NCBI GenBank assembly: GCA_051294375.1 | Contig: CM119266.1 | Span: 8,803,339-8,867,338 of the forward strand | Origin: Paraspadella gotoi | Lineage: Eukaryota > Chaetognatha | Direction: 5' to 3' | DNA length: 64,000 nt | Shown: piece after piece, positions 21,735 through 32,379 of the stretch | Layout: each line of letters starts with the position of its first letter | Numbering within the stretch: the stretch's first letter is position 1 | Program-made: the position numbers and the translations under genes | The notes under the pieces: model-generated | Told to the model about the DNA's origin: nothing | What the model saw: only the letters and a program-made list of their open reading frames with translations | The model's database searches: none

Positions 21735-22080
21735 GTTTGAAAAATAGGGTTAGGGTCAGGGATTACGTAAGGGATAAGGTTAGGGATTACGATTAGGGAT
21801 CACGTCGGTCATTATGGTATTTGTTAAGGATTAAGGTCATGGGATTTATAAATTAGGGTTAGAATAGGGGTTAGAATAGGGGTCAAAATATGGTTAGAAT
21901 AGAAGTTAGAATAGGGTTAGGATTAGGGTTAATGGATTTATGGGATTTATGGGATTTATTGGTTAGAGTTAGAAATTATAGATTAAGGTTATAGGTTAAG
22001 GATTTGAGCTAATTATTCGAGTTAAAGATTGGGTATTAGATTAGAGTTAAAGATTGTGTTAAAATTAAGTTCAGGGATTA
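21735..22080 (+). repeat. Degenerate TTAGGG-like repeats
   Basis: Many TTAGGG, ATAGGGG, TTAGGATTAGGG and GGGATTTAT variants in one orientation. They are too degenerate for an active telomere. Similar patches occur at 31,525-31,625 and, on the other strand, at 43,995-44,110. Confidence 0.7.
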
Positions 22081-22792
22081 AAAAAATAGAGAAATAGAGC
22101 GCTTTATGAAAAGAGAGCCCTCCTGATCCTAATGGTCTTCTTTAAAGTTTTCTCCATAAATTTTCTAAATTTAATTCCGAAAACGAACTTACCCATCCTC
22201 CGGAGAAAACCTGACCCGTTTACCTTAAAGTTGATCCCGGGGCCCATAAATTTCTGATGCTCTTTTCTCGTCGTCGTCATCGTCGTCGTCGTCGCCGCCA
22301 TTTTTCTTTTCAATGAGAGGTTTTTATTTTTTTTAATTAACTCCGTTGTTTAAAAGTTTTTAACAAAACAAAAGTGAGATTAAAGTAATTAATTAAAGTG
22401 CTACGTTCGTCGTTTTCGTCGTAACTTATCAACGCCCTCTCTTTATCTTTTTATTTAATTTTAATCTCTCTCGTTCTTTAGCCTTTATCGATGTTGAAGA
22501 TAATGGATAATTTGAAAGTTAATCTTACTTTTTTATTTAAGGATCGAATCTTGAAGATTTAACTATTCGTTATCTCAGATTTTGACTTGTTTCTTACAAG
22601 GTGATCTTAAAATTTGGTTTTGAATGTCCACTGATTAAGTTTGCTTTCTCGCGATATATAAAATTATCGAAGCTCCAATAGTGATTTTCTAATGAGGCGA
22701 AATACCAAGGCTTTACCAAAGTGCTTTCTTATGTTCTTAAATTTCTTTTTTTTTTTTTGGCTAAACCTAAACGAGTTATCCGGTGAGTCAGT

Positions 22793-22828
<36 letters not shown>

Positions 22829-23099
22829 AGACAGACAGAACAGAACGGACAGACAGAGGGATAGAGAGAGAATCATCATCTTCAAGCTTCTTTTATCTTA
22901 ATTGTTTGACTATCCTTAATGTTTCTCTTCTCTCTACGAGATAGAAATTTTCGTGATGAAGAAAACAAATAATAAAAAAAAAAGAGAAAAAACAATGATG
23001 TCAGAGTTTCTTCTGACTCGAGAGAGTCAGGCCTCACGTTCGTAAATCAAACTCCCTTCGGCGTTTGTGACAAAAAACAATTAGAAGAGGCGCTGGCGG

Positions 23100-23131
<32 letters not shown>

Positions 23132-23153
23132 TCTCTCTCTCTCTCTCTCTCTC

Positions 23154-23191
<38 letters not shown>

Positions 23192-23455
23192 TTCATTCTA
23201 ACGGATTCGCCGAAGAGGAAATGCTTTATGGCGAAGGAGGTCTAAGTCGCATGGGGATGACATGGGGATGACATGGGACATGAGGTTGTTGTGGAATTAC
23301 CATGGAAACGAGCGGTGGAACCCCGGGAACGACAACGATGACAAAACTAACAATTACCACAACAACAACAACAAAAGTTGGTTGCGTCGCTACTGCAATC
23401 GAACTCAGTGAAAAACCGGGAAGCAATGAAAGCCTTGATGATTTGTTTTAGGTTT

Positions 23456-23487
<32 letters not shown>

Positions 23488-23518
23488 ATCTTTCTTTTTC
23501 TTTCTTTCTTTCTTTCTT

Positions 23519-23563
<45 letters not shown>

Positions 23564-23880
23564 TCTCTCTCTCTCCCTCTCTTCTCTCTCTCTCCATTTA
23601 AAAAACACAAACACGATTCAACCCAAAAAAAACAAAAGGACGCCCTCCCGACGCGACACATTCTCCGTCGTTTCGCTTCGCCATTCTTATCTTTTCAGGT
23701 CTTTTAAAGAGAGACTTTATGCTTAATGGAGGAGTTGAAAAGAGGCCATGATTTTCTCGCCTAATGGGGGTCGGGGGCAGTTTATCCCTTTTTTTTTTCT
23801 TTTCGGTCAAGAGATGTTCCCTCTTCAAGGGCAAGCGAATGAAGGGAGGATAGGGGGAGGATAGAAGGAGGATAGAGAGG
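22081..23880. other. No recognised gene; microsatellites
   Basis: GTC/CGT triplets at 22,268-22,302, GA at 22,796-22,822, TC at 23,100-23,182, (TTTC)n then (TC)n at 23,452-23,596. Nothing coding is supported. Confidence 0.6.
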
Positions 23881-23885
23881 GTGTG

Positions 23886-24095
23886 ACGGTCCTCAGCCTT
23901 GTCTCATATCTCTTCGTATAAACTGTGCGTCCCGGGTTCAATCCCTGGGTATCCCAGTTCTGACTAAACGTGACTGGATCGTTTTAAACATTCCATTGAC
24001 AGGAGGCGGTCACTGTGGGTCCACACTCGCTGTGTTGAGATACCCCGCGCACTGGGTATCACCGTCAATCCCACCTTTGCCATAAGGAAAATGAA
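23886..24095 (+). mobile_element. tRNA-derived SINE-like element
   Basis: GGGTTCAATCCC at 23,935-23,946 is a good Pol III B box and lies near the end of a tRNA-sized stretch. A non-tRNA body of about 130 bases follows, with GGCGGTCACTGTGGGTCCAC and GATACCCCGCGCACTGGGTA. The A box is weak and no cloverleaf closes fully, so a SINE or tRNA relic is more likely than a working tRNA gene. Confidence 0.4.
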
Positions 24096-24677
24096 AGGGA
24101 GACAAAGCGAAATATTAGACTAAAATGAGAGATTGTAATTGTGAATTTAATAGACGTTATGGTCGTTGTTCTTCATTACCAAAAAATGCCAGTAATTATG
24201 CTCACGAAATGTGTATAAATAAAGGCGATGAGGAGGAGGGGCTTCGCCTCCTGCATCTTCTTCCTCCCCATTCCTCTTCCTCACGGGGCTCGTTGATTTT
24301 CACGATTTCACTTTTTCACCTTTCTCCCATTGTTCTTACATTTTGCTGATTACTGGACGCCTCTCTCTCAATAAACGCTTTACCTTTTATTTCCCGTTCT
24401 ATTATTTCACGAGGATACTTATTCCAAGGAAAGGTACTATAACATCACAAAATATAATATTTTGTAATATCTATAGATGCAGAGCGAGACAAATACGTAA
24501 AGCAACGCAGTGTGAAGTCAAAAGAAGGAAACTGGCGCAGTGAGATAAATGACAGGAAAGAAAAATCAGACAAGAAATCCATGGCGAAAAAAAAGAAAGA
24601 AAAAATTAGGAAAATGAAGAAATTGGGAGAAATAAAAAGGAAGAGAAAAGGAGAAAAGAAAAAGAATAGTAAAAGAA

Positions 24678-24725
<48 letters not shown>

Positions 24726-25018
24726 ACAGAAAGAACAGAAAGAACAGAAAGAACAGAAACCAACCTAAAAAAATATTAAAAGAATGATAAAAAGAAACGG
24801 AAAAGTAGATTAACCAAAAAAACAATTAAAAAAGAATAAAAACCAAAGTGGAAAAATAAGAGAGAGAATGTAAGAAATAAAAATAAGAAAAAGACGTTTA
24901 AAAAAAAAAAAGGAAAAAAAAAAAAAAAAGAAGAAAAGGCGAAGCAACAATTCATCTTCGCTGCGTCACGAGCAGATCTCCTTTTTTTGGAGGAAAGCAA
25001 ATTGAGGTGATCGTGGTG
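24096..25018. other. No recognised gene; purine-rich tracts
   Basis: (AAAG)n at 24,676-24,724, then four AGAAC-type units to 24,760, and A-rich sequence to 24,940. An imperfect-centre palindrome CAAAATATAATATTTTG lies at about 24,447-24,463. Confidence 0.6.
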
Positions 25019-25067
25019 GGCGGAGGAGGAGGAGGAGGAGGAGGAGGAGGAGGAGGAGGAGGAGGGG
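25019..25067. repeat. (GGA)n microsatellite
   Basis: About 15 near-perfect GGA units. The poly-Gly and poly-Pro frames over it are not genes. Confidence 0.9.
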
Positions 25068-25434
25068 ATTGGAGGGAGTGGAGGGGTGTGGAGGGTGAAG
25101 CCGAAGACGATAGGAAAGTCGTAGGTCGACCAACCACTTGTGTTTATAGAAATGTTTGGGAAGATACTACACTTACTACAGTATGTCGTTTTAATCCCCA
25201 AATAATGTAGAGAATGATAAAATAACCAATGAATGGTAAATAATGAATAATAAATAATAAATGAAGTTCTTTTACGACGATCCAATTCCGGATGCCGAGA
25301 ACGAGAACGGTTTCAACAAGCGAGGGTAGAGAAGCTATATTTCCCTATCATGTGGTTCAGAGTCTTCCATCTCTCTCTCTCTTTCTCTCTCTCTCCTGTC
25401 CTCTCTCTTCTCTCTCTCTCTCTCTCCTCTCTCT

Positions 25435-25487
<53 letters not shown>

Positions 25488-25998
25488 TATTAATCCTCAA
25501 TTTTTTCCCGCGATTTTTTCATTCTCGGATCGAGGTCGACTCCATATGAGAAAGATCCCTGGTCCCTCTGAAGGGCGAAGACCGAAACTCGGCTCGCGGT
25601 TCGAACAAAAGGTCAAGGGCCATGGTCGAGAGAAGAGAGAGGAGGAGAGAGAGGAGAGGAGGAAGGAGAGAGAGAGAGAGAGAGGAGAGAGAGAAGAGGG
25701 AGAGAAGAGAGAGAAGGAGGGAAAAGCAGCTTGTGGAAGTGTGGAGGAGGAAAGAGGGAGAGAATAAAACCAAAAACTATGGGAAAGGGAAAAGCGGAAA
25801 AGAAAAATTTTCGGGAAAAAAATTAGCCTCTATATCGTTTTTGCTTCTTCCTTTCTTTATTTATTTCTTTTTCTTTTTCTCTTTTACTTCATTTCTTATT
25901 TTTCTCTTCTTTTTGTCCTTCGTACCAAGTTATTCTATCGAAATAATCCAATTCGTTATAAAGAACCAAATCATCGACACAAACTAAATATTTTTCAC
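25068..25998. other. Spacer with (TC)n and (GA)n
   Basis: Interrupted (TC)n at 25,369-25,488 and (GA)n/GGA at 25,625-25,765. CCCTCTGAAGGGCGA at 25,563 also occurs at 1,834, so a small dispersed repeat is possible. No gene seen. Confidence 0.55.
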
Positions 25999-26155
25999 TG
26001 ACGTCAACTTGGATGCGCAAATCGATTGACGTCAACGAAAGATTGACGTAAAAGTGACGTGTGGTCGTATGATGTGCGTCAAAGTGGCTCTCACTGATGA
26101 GACAATATTTATTGATTAATATGTCAACTGATCGGATTTTTTTGCACTGACGCAT
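25999..26155. promoter_or_regulatory. Cluster of six CRE/TGACG sites
   Basis: Two perfect TGACGTCA palindromes (25,999-26,006 and 26,027-26,034), TGACGTAA (26,044-26,051), TGACGTGT (26,055-26,062), TGCGTCAA (26,075-26,082) and TGACGCAT (26,148-26,155) lie within 157 bases of otherwise unique sequence. This density suggests an enhancer bound by CREB/ATF or related bZIP factors. The nearest confident gene start is the fucosidase, 3.7 kb downstream. Confidence 0.5.
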
Positions 26156-26248
26156 GAAGCACAAGAACAGAACATTGTAAATATGTGTTGGATAGAGAAC
26201 ATATTACGAAAAAATAAAAGAACGCGTAGGCTCTGGGTGTCAGCGTGA

Positions 26249-26249
<1 letters not shown>

Positions 26250-26307
<58 letters not shown>
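26250..26307. repeat. (TC)n microsatellite
   Basis: Pure (TC)n of about 28 units. Confidence 0.95.
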
Positions 26308-26308
<1 letters not shown>

Positions 26309-26860
26309 AAAAGGCGGGAGGTAAAATTTCTTTTGGTGTTTTAGTATCTTAAAACTCATGAATATTAAAGGAGATTCTGTTGTTCTCTTGTTCGACGACA
26401 GCGCGAATGCAAATGGCGACGCAGAAAGAAGAAAAAAAATTAGTGAAACCGTCGGTCGACCGGTGGAGGCTCTTTGGAAAAAGAGCTTGATTGGAATAGA
26501 TTAATTAAACTTAGATTCAACTCCGATGATTAGATTAATTTAGATGATTAGATTAATTGAACTTAGATTAAACTCCGATGAAAGGCCACATTGGAATATA
26601 ACATCGAAATAACAATGAAAGGCCAATTTGAATTTTAACGTTTCAATAATAAAAATGTTTTTTTGTTTTCTGATCAAGCCGAAAAGGAATAGATGTTTGC
26701 AATAACTTTAATCTACGTTTTTACGTATAGACTAGAGTCTATGACTACGACATGATGTGATCGCCCTTCGATGCCAATCTTTCACGAAGTTAAACTTCTC
26801 TCACTTCACTCAAGATCAGGCAACTCGAGGAGATTCACCATTTCACAAGTTCTGTGAGGC
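26308..26860. repeat. Short tandem repeats of a ~50-bp unit
   Basis: AACTTAGATT...AACTCCGATGA occurs at 26,508-26,529 and 26,560-26,581, each preceded by AGATTAATT. AATGAAAGGCCA-like units follow. A perfect POU octamer ATGCAAAT lies at 26,407-26,414. No gene seen. Confidence 0.5.
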
Positions 26861-26944
26861 CAAAGTCGTCGTCGTCGTCGTCGTCGTCGTCGTAGTGGTC
26901 GTCGTGTTAGTCGTTTTTCGTACTTTGTTTTATTTTGTCCCTGC

Positions 26945-27013
<69 letters not shown>

Positions 27014-27014
27014 T

Positions 27015-27054
<40 letters not shown>

Positions 27055-27119
27055 GCATCAACGTCTTTCTCATCATTACGGTCACGCTCTCCATTTTGTC
27101 CTTTTCTGTCATCTTTACT

Positions 27120-27155
<36 letters not shown>

Positions 27156-27400
27156 TCATTGTTGATTCCATTATCAAGATCCTTTTCGCGGTCTTCGTCG
27201 TCGTCGTCGTCGTCGTCGTCAACTTCATAAATGTCACAGCTTTCGCCGCCGCCACCAATACGACCACCGCCTCCGCCGCTGCAGCCGCTTCCTCCGCCTT
27301 CCGCCGCCAACCTCCACCGTCTCTGCTGCTGCCGCTCCTTCCTCCGCCGCCAGTCGTCGGTCTGCCGCCGCCAGCCGCCAGCCGCCGCTTTCGTCTCCGT
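26861..27400. repeat. Compound trinucleotide block: GTC, ATC, GTC, CCG
   Basis: (GTC)n at 26,865-26,893, (ATC)n at 26,945-27,054, (GTC)n at 27,119-27,155 and 27,196-27,221, then CCG/CCT-rich sequence at 27,243-27,392. Poly-Ile, poly-Asp, poly-Met and poly-Pro frames over it are repeat translations. Confidence 0.9.
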
Positions 27401-27985
27401 CTTTTTTAAAATTTAAATTTAATCGTCCAAAGTCTAGTTTTTTTTTCTTCATCTTTTTCTCTTTTAATTTTCTTCCTTTTGTTTTTTTTATTCATTTAAA
27501 CTTTTCCTTTTATAATTTATATCTCATCGCCTTTTAGTTGAGTCCCCAGTACTAACTTTCACAACTTACACATTTGGAAAAAGGAATTCATTTTTTTAAT
27601 ATTATATATAATATATGTATATATTAAAGCGCCATGTAAGATTGTCTTTTAAAAACATGTTGTATACTTGTTACAGGAACAGAAAATTGATGTCTTAATT
27701 GACTCGCGTAAAATTAGATCGATGATATTTGGCCAACAAACGATATATTTGGAGAGATATTTAGATAGATATAATTGTTCTAGAAAAAATTTTAATTCCT
27801 TATATATATTTAAATGACCATCTAAAGATCCAATTTGGGAATTATCGTTCATTGCTTGCCGCTTTTGGGTGTCGTTTATGTTTATGGATGGTGGGACTAT
27901 TTAAAATAGTTACGGTCAATAGAAACTGTTGTAAACAATTTACTGATTAATTGGTCATTTAGACCATTTTGGATGCAAAATTCCG
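27401..27985. other. AT-rich spacer
   Basis: Contains an AT dinucleotide patch (27,597-27,626). No gene seen. Confidence 0.6.
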
Positions 27986-28935
27986 ATGACAAGTTCTCTC
28001 GTCGTCGTCATCATCGTCATAGTCTTTGCTGTCATCGTCATCATCTTAGTCTTCGTCGTCGTCTTCGTGGGTCTCAGTCGTCGTCATTATAGGAGTCGTC
28101 ATCGTCGTCTTATTCTTCGTCGTCGTCTTCATCGTCGTCGTCCTTGTCATCGTCGTAGTCATCTTCTTTGCGCCTTCATCGTCGTCGTCGTCGTCGTCAT
28201 CGTCCTCATCGTCTATATCCCTCCCTTCCGTACATTTGCTCCAGAATTCTTAACCTCGGTGCAAAAATATCCCAGACTTTACCTTGAAAATCTTTTCCCG
28301 CTGCGAAGTCGTCTGGAAAAGATCCACGACGACGACGAAGATGACGACGACGATGACGATGGCGACGACGACGCTGACGATGGCGACGATGACTATGGCG
28401 ACGATGATGACGACGACGCTGACGATGGCGACGATGACTATGGCGACCACGATGACGACGACGACGAAAATGACGACGACAACGACGTCGACGAGGCATC
28501 AATCGATTTGACGACGAAAACCCTGATTTTGAAATTGCGAGAGGGAAATCAATTTTCTGTTCCTTTCTTTTCTTTTCTTTTCTTTTCTGTTCTGTTCTGT
28601 TCTGTTCTGTTCTGTTCTGTTCTGTTCTGTTCTTTTCTTTTCTTTTCTTTTCTTTTCTTTTCTTTTCTTTTCTTTTCTTTTCTTTTCTTTTCTTCTTTTC
28701 TTTTCTTTTCGTCCTTCTCTCAACATTATTTCAGCTACGGACGTTTCTCGTTTTCAGGTCCTTTCGTCAGGTCACCGACGAGACGACGACGACGACGACG
28801 ACGACAACTAAGACCACAGAATCTGGCAAACTCAAGAAACAGTCCGCTGACCCTTGAAAGCGCCTCAGTTTTCTCACGTCACGGAGTGGCCGGGAGAAAA
28901 ACGACGACGACGACGACGACGACGACGACGTGAAA
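27986..28935. repeat. Triplet and pentanucleotide repeat block with a 45-bp minisatellite
   Basis: GTC/ATC triplets (27,998-28,210), GAC/GAT triplets (28,325-28,492), a pentanucleotide array (28,558-28,715) and GAC arrays (28,781-28,806, 28,900-28,931). Inside the GAC block a 45-bp unit (GACGACGACGCTGACGATGG...) starts at 28,364 and again at 28,409. A 315-codon frame runs through, but it is Asp-, Val- and Phe/Ser-rich repeat translation. The unique part at 28,230-28,320 could be an exon on either strand, without homology. Confidence 0.75.
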
Positions 28936-29684
28936 TGATTAGCATCGTCGTCGTTGTTGTGGTCACTATCTTCTTTGCCACACTGTGGATTCCATGTCAT
29001 GTGCATCATCCATCGGGGCGTCTTCGTCGTTATCATTGTCAGTATCATTATCAGTCTTCAGATTCGTATTCTTTATCATCGTCATCGGCGACACAAAGAT
29101 TAGTTAATTCAAATTAAATATAATTCTTATATTAGTTATATCGTTTATATAGTAATACCACGGCTCCTCGTATTTTGATATTAGGGCAAAAGTACAATTT
29201 TATTTCTCCATCTAAATAAAACTGGAAGAGGGATGGTTTTAATTAGCGTAATTCATAAATATATTTAGTGTAAGAGAACTTAACATGGCACGCTTTTGCT
29301 CTTCCGCTTTTTGTCAATATCTTTTAGATAGTTATGTAGTTGTCATGAGCTGTTTTTCAGGTTTTTCAAGAATTTTAATTCTGATTAAACAAGAGACAAA
29401 GAACAAAAATAACAGAGAATTAAAGAGGAAGTGGTTACATTTTTTTTCCCTTCGAAACCTTTTTTTTTTCATTGAGTTTTCGGTTGCTTTTCGACGAAGA
29501 TTTTTTTTATTTGTATGAATTGTTATGTCTACCAAACGACGTGTTTTTTTCTGAAAGATTTAGGACAAAGTCCAACTATGTTTTATATTTTTTCAACTTT
29601 GATCATTTTTTTACATTTATTTGAAGTTCAAAAACTGTCAAAGATTGTTATATTAATGTTAACTAGAGGTAACTAATAACTAAT
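28936..29684. other. Fucosidase upstream region
   Basis: AT-rich, no TATA box or CpG cluster that I can single out. A TTTACTACAG acceptor-like sequence ends 32 bases before the fucosidase ATG, so a 5' UTR exon may lie upstream. Confidence 0.5.
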
Positions 29685-29845
29685 TCAATAACTTTCGCTG
29701 ATTAAAAAAATATTACAAACTAATATTTAAATGGGCGACTAAAAAAAAAACTCGAAAATACCAAATCGCTCGTCAGACTTGATCATTCATCTCTTTGCTT
29801 TTCAATTTTACTACAGCCAAACACAAAATACTCTAACACCCCGAG

Positions 29846-30152
29846 ATGCGTTACGCCATCTTGATTCTCCTCGTCGCTTCCGGCGCATGCGCAACTCTCG
29901 CGCGCAAATACGAGCCGACCTGGGAGTCCATCGACTCGCGCCCTCTGCCGGCGTGGTTCGACGAAGCCAAGATCGGCGTCTTTCTCAATTTCGGCGTCTT
30001 TAACGTCCCCAGTTACGGCAACGAATTCTTTTGGAAATCTTGGCACGACGGATTCCCGTTGCACGTGAAGTTCATGAAGAAGAATTACAGGCCCGACTTT
30101 ACTTACGCCGACTTTGCGGAGATGTACAGGGCGGAACTGTATAATGCGGACG
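29846..30152 (+). CDS. Fuca: Fucosidase exon 1: signal peptide and first barrel strands
   Basis: Starts at ATG 29,846; MRYAILILLVASGACA is a typical signal peptide. It includes PTWESIDSRPLPAWFDEAKI (24-43), FLNFGVFNVPSYGNEFFW and the YRPDFTYADFAEMYRAE helix. The donor GACG|GTGGGT leaves one base. The signal-peptide codons contain GCGCATGCGC, a perfect NRF1-type palindrome at 29,883-29,892. Confidence 0.95.
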
Positions 30153-32321
30153 GTGGGTTGGAATCGAGTGATTGATTAAAAGAAATTTCTATGAATGAAT
30201 TAATGATTAAACGAATGGATGAATTAATTAATTAATTAATTAATTGAAGAATGTATGAGTAAATGATTGAATGAATGATTGAATAAACGAATGAATGAAT
30301 GAATGAATGAATGAATGATTGAATGAATGAATGAATGAATGAATGAATGAATGAATGAATTAACCAGTAAGCTAACCGAGATTAATCTACTCATCTTAAC
30401 ACTCCACGCAGATTGGGTCAACATCTTCGAAAAGAGTGGAATCAAATACGTCGTGATTTGTGCCAAACATCACGAAGCCTTCGCTAATTGGCCATCGAAT
30501 AGAAGGTAAGTTTCAAAAATAATCTGGAATTTGGTTGGTTGTAACATTTGATTCACAACCAGGTCCCTCAAGATTTTTACCTTTTTTAGTTGTCATTTTA
30601 TTTATTTCAGCTTATATTGAATATTAAATGAATAATAAATAACGGATTTAACATTAAATACTAATTAAAAAAAATTCAGTTTTAATTGGAATTCTCTTGA
30701 CGTTGGGCCGAAACAAGATATCGTAGGGAAGATGGCGGAAGCAGTCAAAAAAAAGAGAGACATGAAGTTTGGCGTCTACTATTCGTGGTACGAGTGGTTC
30801 AACCCTCTATATATGAAGGTAAGTCTAGAGGGTGGAAAAGTCGGTAGGTAAGTTACTTCGTAGTCGACCCAAAGGTCCAGGGTTCGAATCGGACGGCCGC
30901 ATTATAATTAATTAAACGGAGGGGTCGGATATAGCATAGTAGCGCTACGATTCCGGATGTGAAGCTCGAGGTCAGCTAATACAACAAATTCTTTTAAAAT
31001 TAATAACAAAATCATTCTCAGTCTTTGCGACATATAGTTAATTTAGTCATATACAATATAATATATCCAATACCAGGACGTAAGCAACCATTATCGCACC
31101 AACGAGTTCGTGAAGACGAAGAGCTTTCCCGACTTCGTGGAATTGGTCCTCAAATACAATCCCGAACTCCTCTGGAGCGACGGAGAGTGGTTGGACCCAG
31201 ACTGGTACTGGAACTCGACCCGATTCCTCGCTTGGCTCTACAACGAAAGTCCCGTCAAAGATAACGTCATCGTCAACGACCGATGGGGAGTCGGGAGTCG
31301 ATGCCATCACGGTGGATACTGGACTTGTAAAGGTAGCGGGGGGTTTCTTTTTAGAGCGCTATTTTCCGAAACCGCTCCATTTTAAGTTTAGAATTTTTTT
31401 AAGGTTTGAGATTTGAAGACATTAAGTTCGCTTATGAAGGCTTGTACAGAAAAATCCGAAAAATTTCACGAATTGCTGAAAGAAAAAGAATTTCGTTTTT
31501 CAAATGGTTTGAGATTAAAGTATTAGGTTATGGATTAGGGTCCGGTATTTGGTTAGAGATGAGGTTATGGCTAAGGGTTAGGGATTAGGGGTTATGGCTC
31601 AGGGTTCAGGGATGGGGTAAGGTATTACGCTTTCTTTCTCGCTCAACAAATTTGTCTTATTAACCTACATGTAAGTTTTGCCCCGTTAACATTCATCGTA
31701 TCATACATACTTTTTAAGTAAAATTTATTACATTTATCCCCCCCTCCCCCCCCCCAAGACCGCTACAAACCCGGCAAACCCGTTCCCCACAAATGGGAGT
31801 ACGTGTTCACCCTGGACAAGTCCAGCTGGTCCCTCAATCGTCTCACCCCATCCACGGGCTACTTCAGCATCGAGGAGCTCCTCCACGACACCGTCTCCAC
31901 CGTGGCCTTTGGCGGCAACGCCCTCATCGGACTCGGCGCCACGGCAGATGGTCGAATCTTGCCCATCTTCCAACGCCTCCTCTTGCAATTGGGTCAGTGG
32001 TTGAGCGTCAACGGTGACGCCATCTACGGGACGAAGGTTTGTCGTCCGTTTCAGAACGAGTCGACGGACGTTTATTACACTTGCGGGAAGAAGGAGGGCG
32101 TCGCTTACGCCATCTTCTTCCGTCTGCCCGCCAACGGGTTGATGAGTCTGGGGTCCTTCGAGAAATGCCCGACTCGGCCGCCCGAGATGCTCGGCGCGCC
32201 GGGCAAGATCGGGTGCGCGCAGATGTCGTCGGGCGGAATAGAGTTGGATTTGAGTCGAGTCTACGGGAAAATCTTGGCCGCTCCGCTGAGGTGGGCGTGG
32301 AGCGTTAAAATGACGTTTTGA
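29846..32321 (+). CDS. Fuca: Alpha-L-fucosidase, GH29 (whole five-exon gene)
   Basis: A secreted or lysosomal exoglycosidase removing terminal alpha-L-fucose from glycans. Five exons (29,846-30,152; 30,412-30,505; 30,680-30,818; 31,077-31,332; 31,759-32,321) join in phase to 452 residues, close to animal fucosidases. Residues 1-16 are a signal peptide ending SGACA. AKHHEAFANWPS (120-131) carries the His pair, and ELLWSDGEW (210-218) the nucleophile Asp215. NDRWG (247-251) carries the fucose-binding Arg, and HKWEY the acid/base Glu279. The spacing from 215 to 279 equals that of human FUCA1 (225 to 289). N226 lies in an N-S-T sequon. Oddly, the usual HWG is NFG (48-50) and the usual EWFW is EFFW (60-63). 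The poly(A) signal is at 32,374. Confidence 0.95.
30153..30411. repeat. Fucosidase intron 1 with (AATG)n
   Basis: Filled by AATT and GAATGAAT-type tetranucleotide repeats, mostly 30,270-30,360. Confidence 0.85.
30412..30505 (+). CDS. Fuca: Fucosidase exon 2: His-His substrate motif
   Basis: Acceptor CCACGCAG, donor GAAG|GTAAGT. It encodes DWVNIFEKSGIKYVVICAKH then HEAFANWPSNR, including His122-His123, which contact fucose in GH29. The last codon is split two bases to one. Confidence 0.95.
30506..30679. other. Fucosidase intron 2
   Basis: AT-rich, no internal feature. Confidence 0.8.
30680..30818 (+). CDS. Fuca: Fucosidase exon 3
   Basis: Acceptor AAATTCAG, donor AAG|GTAAGT. It encodes SFNWNSLDVGPKQDIVG, a helix and FGVYYSWYEWFNPLYMK, matching the G-x-Y-x-S-x2-EWF-x-PLY pattern of animal fucosidases. 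Confidence 0.95.
30832..30965 (+). mobile_element. Possible tRNA-derived SINE in fucosidase intron 3
   Basis: AGTCGGTAGG resembles an A box and GGGTTCGAATC (30,885-30,895) a B box, about 35 bases apart. An arm-like ACTTCGTAGTC lies between and a non-tRNA body follows. The acceptor stem does not close, so this is not a working tRNA. It is also present in the noisy copy. Confidence 0.4.
31077..31332 (+). CDS. Fuca: Fucosidase exon 4: catalytic nucleophile
   Basis: Acceptor ATACCAG, donor AAAG|GTAGCG. It encodes DVSNHYRTNEFVKTKSFPDF, then YNPELLWSDGEW with nucleophile Asp215, DWYWNSTRFLAWLYNESPVK, NDRWG and CHHGGYWTCK. Every motif around the nucleophile matches animal GH29 enzymes. Confidence 0.95.
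31333..31758. repeat. Fucosidase intron 4 with TTAGGG-like patch
   Basis: TTAGGG, TTAGGGGTTA and related variants at 31,525-31,625. The acceptor follows a C-run at 31,739-31,755. Confidence 0.7.
31759..32321 (+). CDS. Fuca: Fucosidase exon 5: acid/base Glu and C-terminal domain
   Basis: Acceptor CCCCCAAG. It encodes RYKPGKPVPHKWEYVFTLDK (Glu279 within HKWEY), SSWSLNRLTPSTGYFS, VAFGGNALIGLGATADGRI with the GGN-x-L-x3-G-x-T-x-DG motif, and the beta-sandwich C-terminal domain ending SVKMTF and TGA. The corresponding human motif has LLNIGPT where this has LIGLGAT. Confidence 0.95.
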
Positions 32322-32373
32322 TCCGAGGTATGTCGACTCGACATATCTCGACATATCTCGACATTGTCGAGGG

Positions 32374-32379
32374 AATAAA
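32374..32379 (+). terminator. Poly(A) signal of the fucosidase gene
   Basis: AATAAA 53 bases after the stop. Just upstream, 32,333-32,370 holds repeated CTCGACATAT units and an ATGTCGA/TCGACAT inverted pair that could form a small 3' UTR hairpin. Confidence 0.7.

Noticed and set aside
26757-27310. Frames with poly-Ile, poly-Met and poly-Asp.
   Set aside because: Direct translations of (ATC)n and (GTC)n arrays.
27986-28933. A 315-codon plus-strand frame.
   Set aside because: Stays open only because GAC, GTC and TTTTC repeats lack stops. Composition changes abruptly at each repeat border and no family fits.
30832-30965. A tRNA gene suggested by GGTTCGAATC.
   Set aside because: The A box is imperfect and the acceptor stem does not close. 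Kept only as a SINE-like relic.
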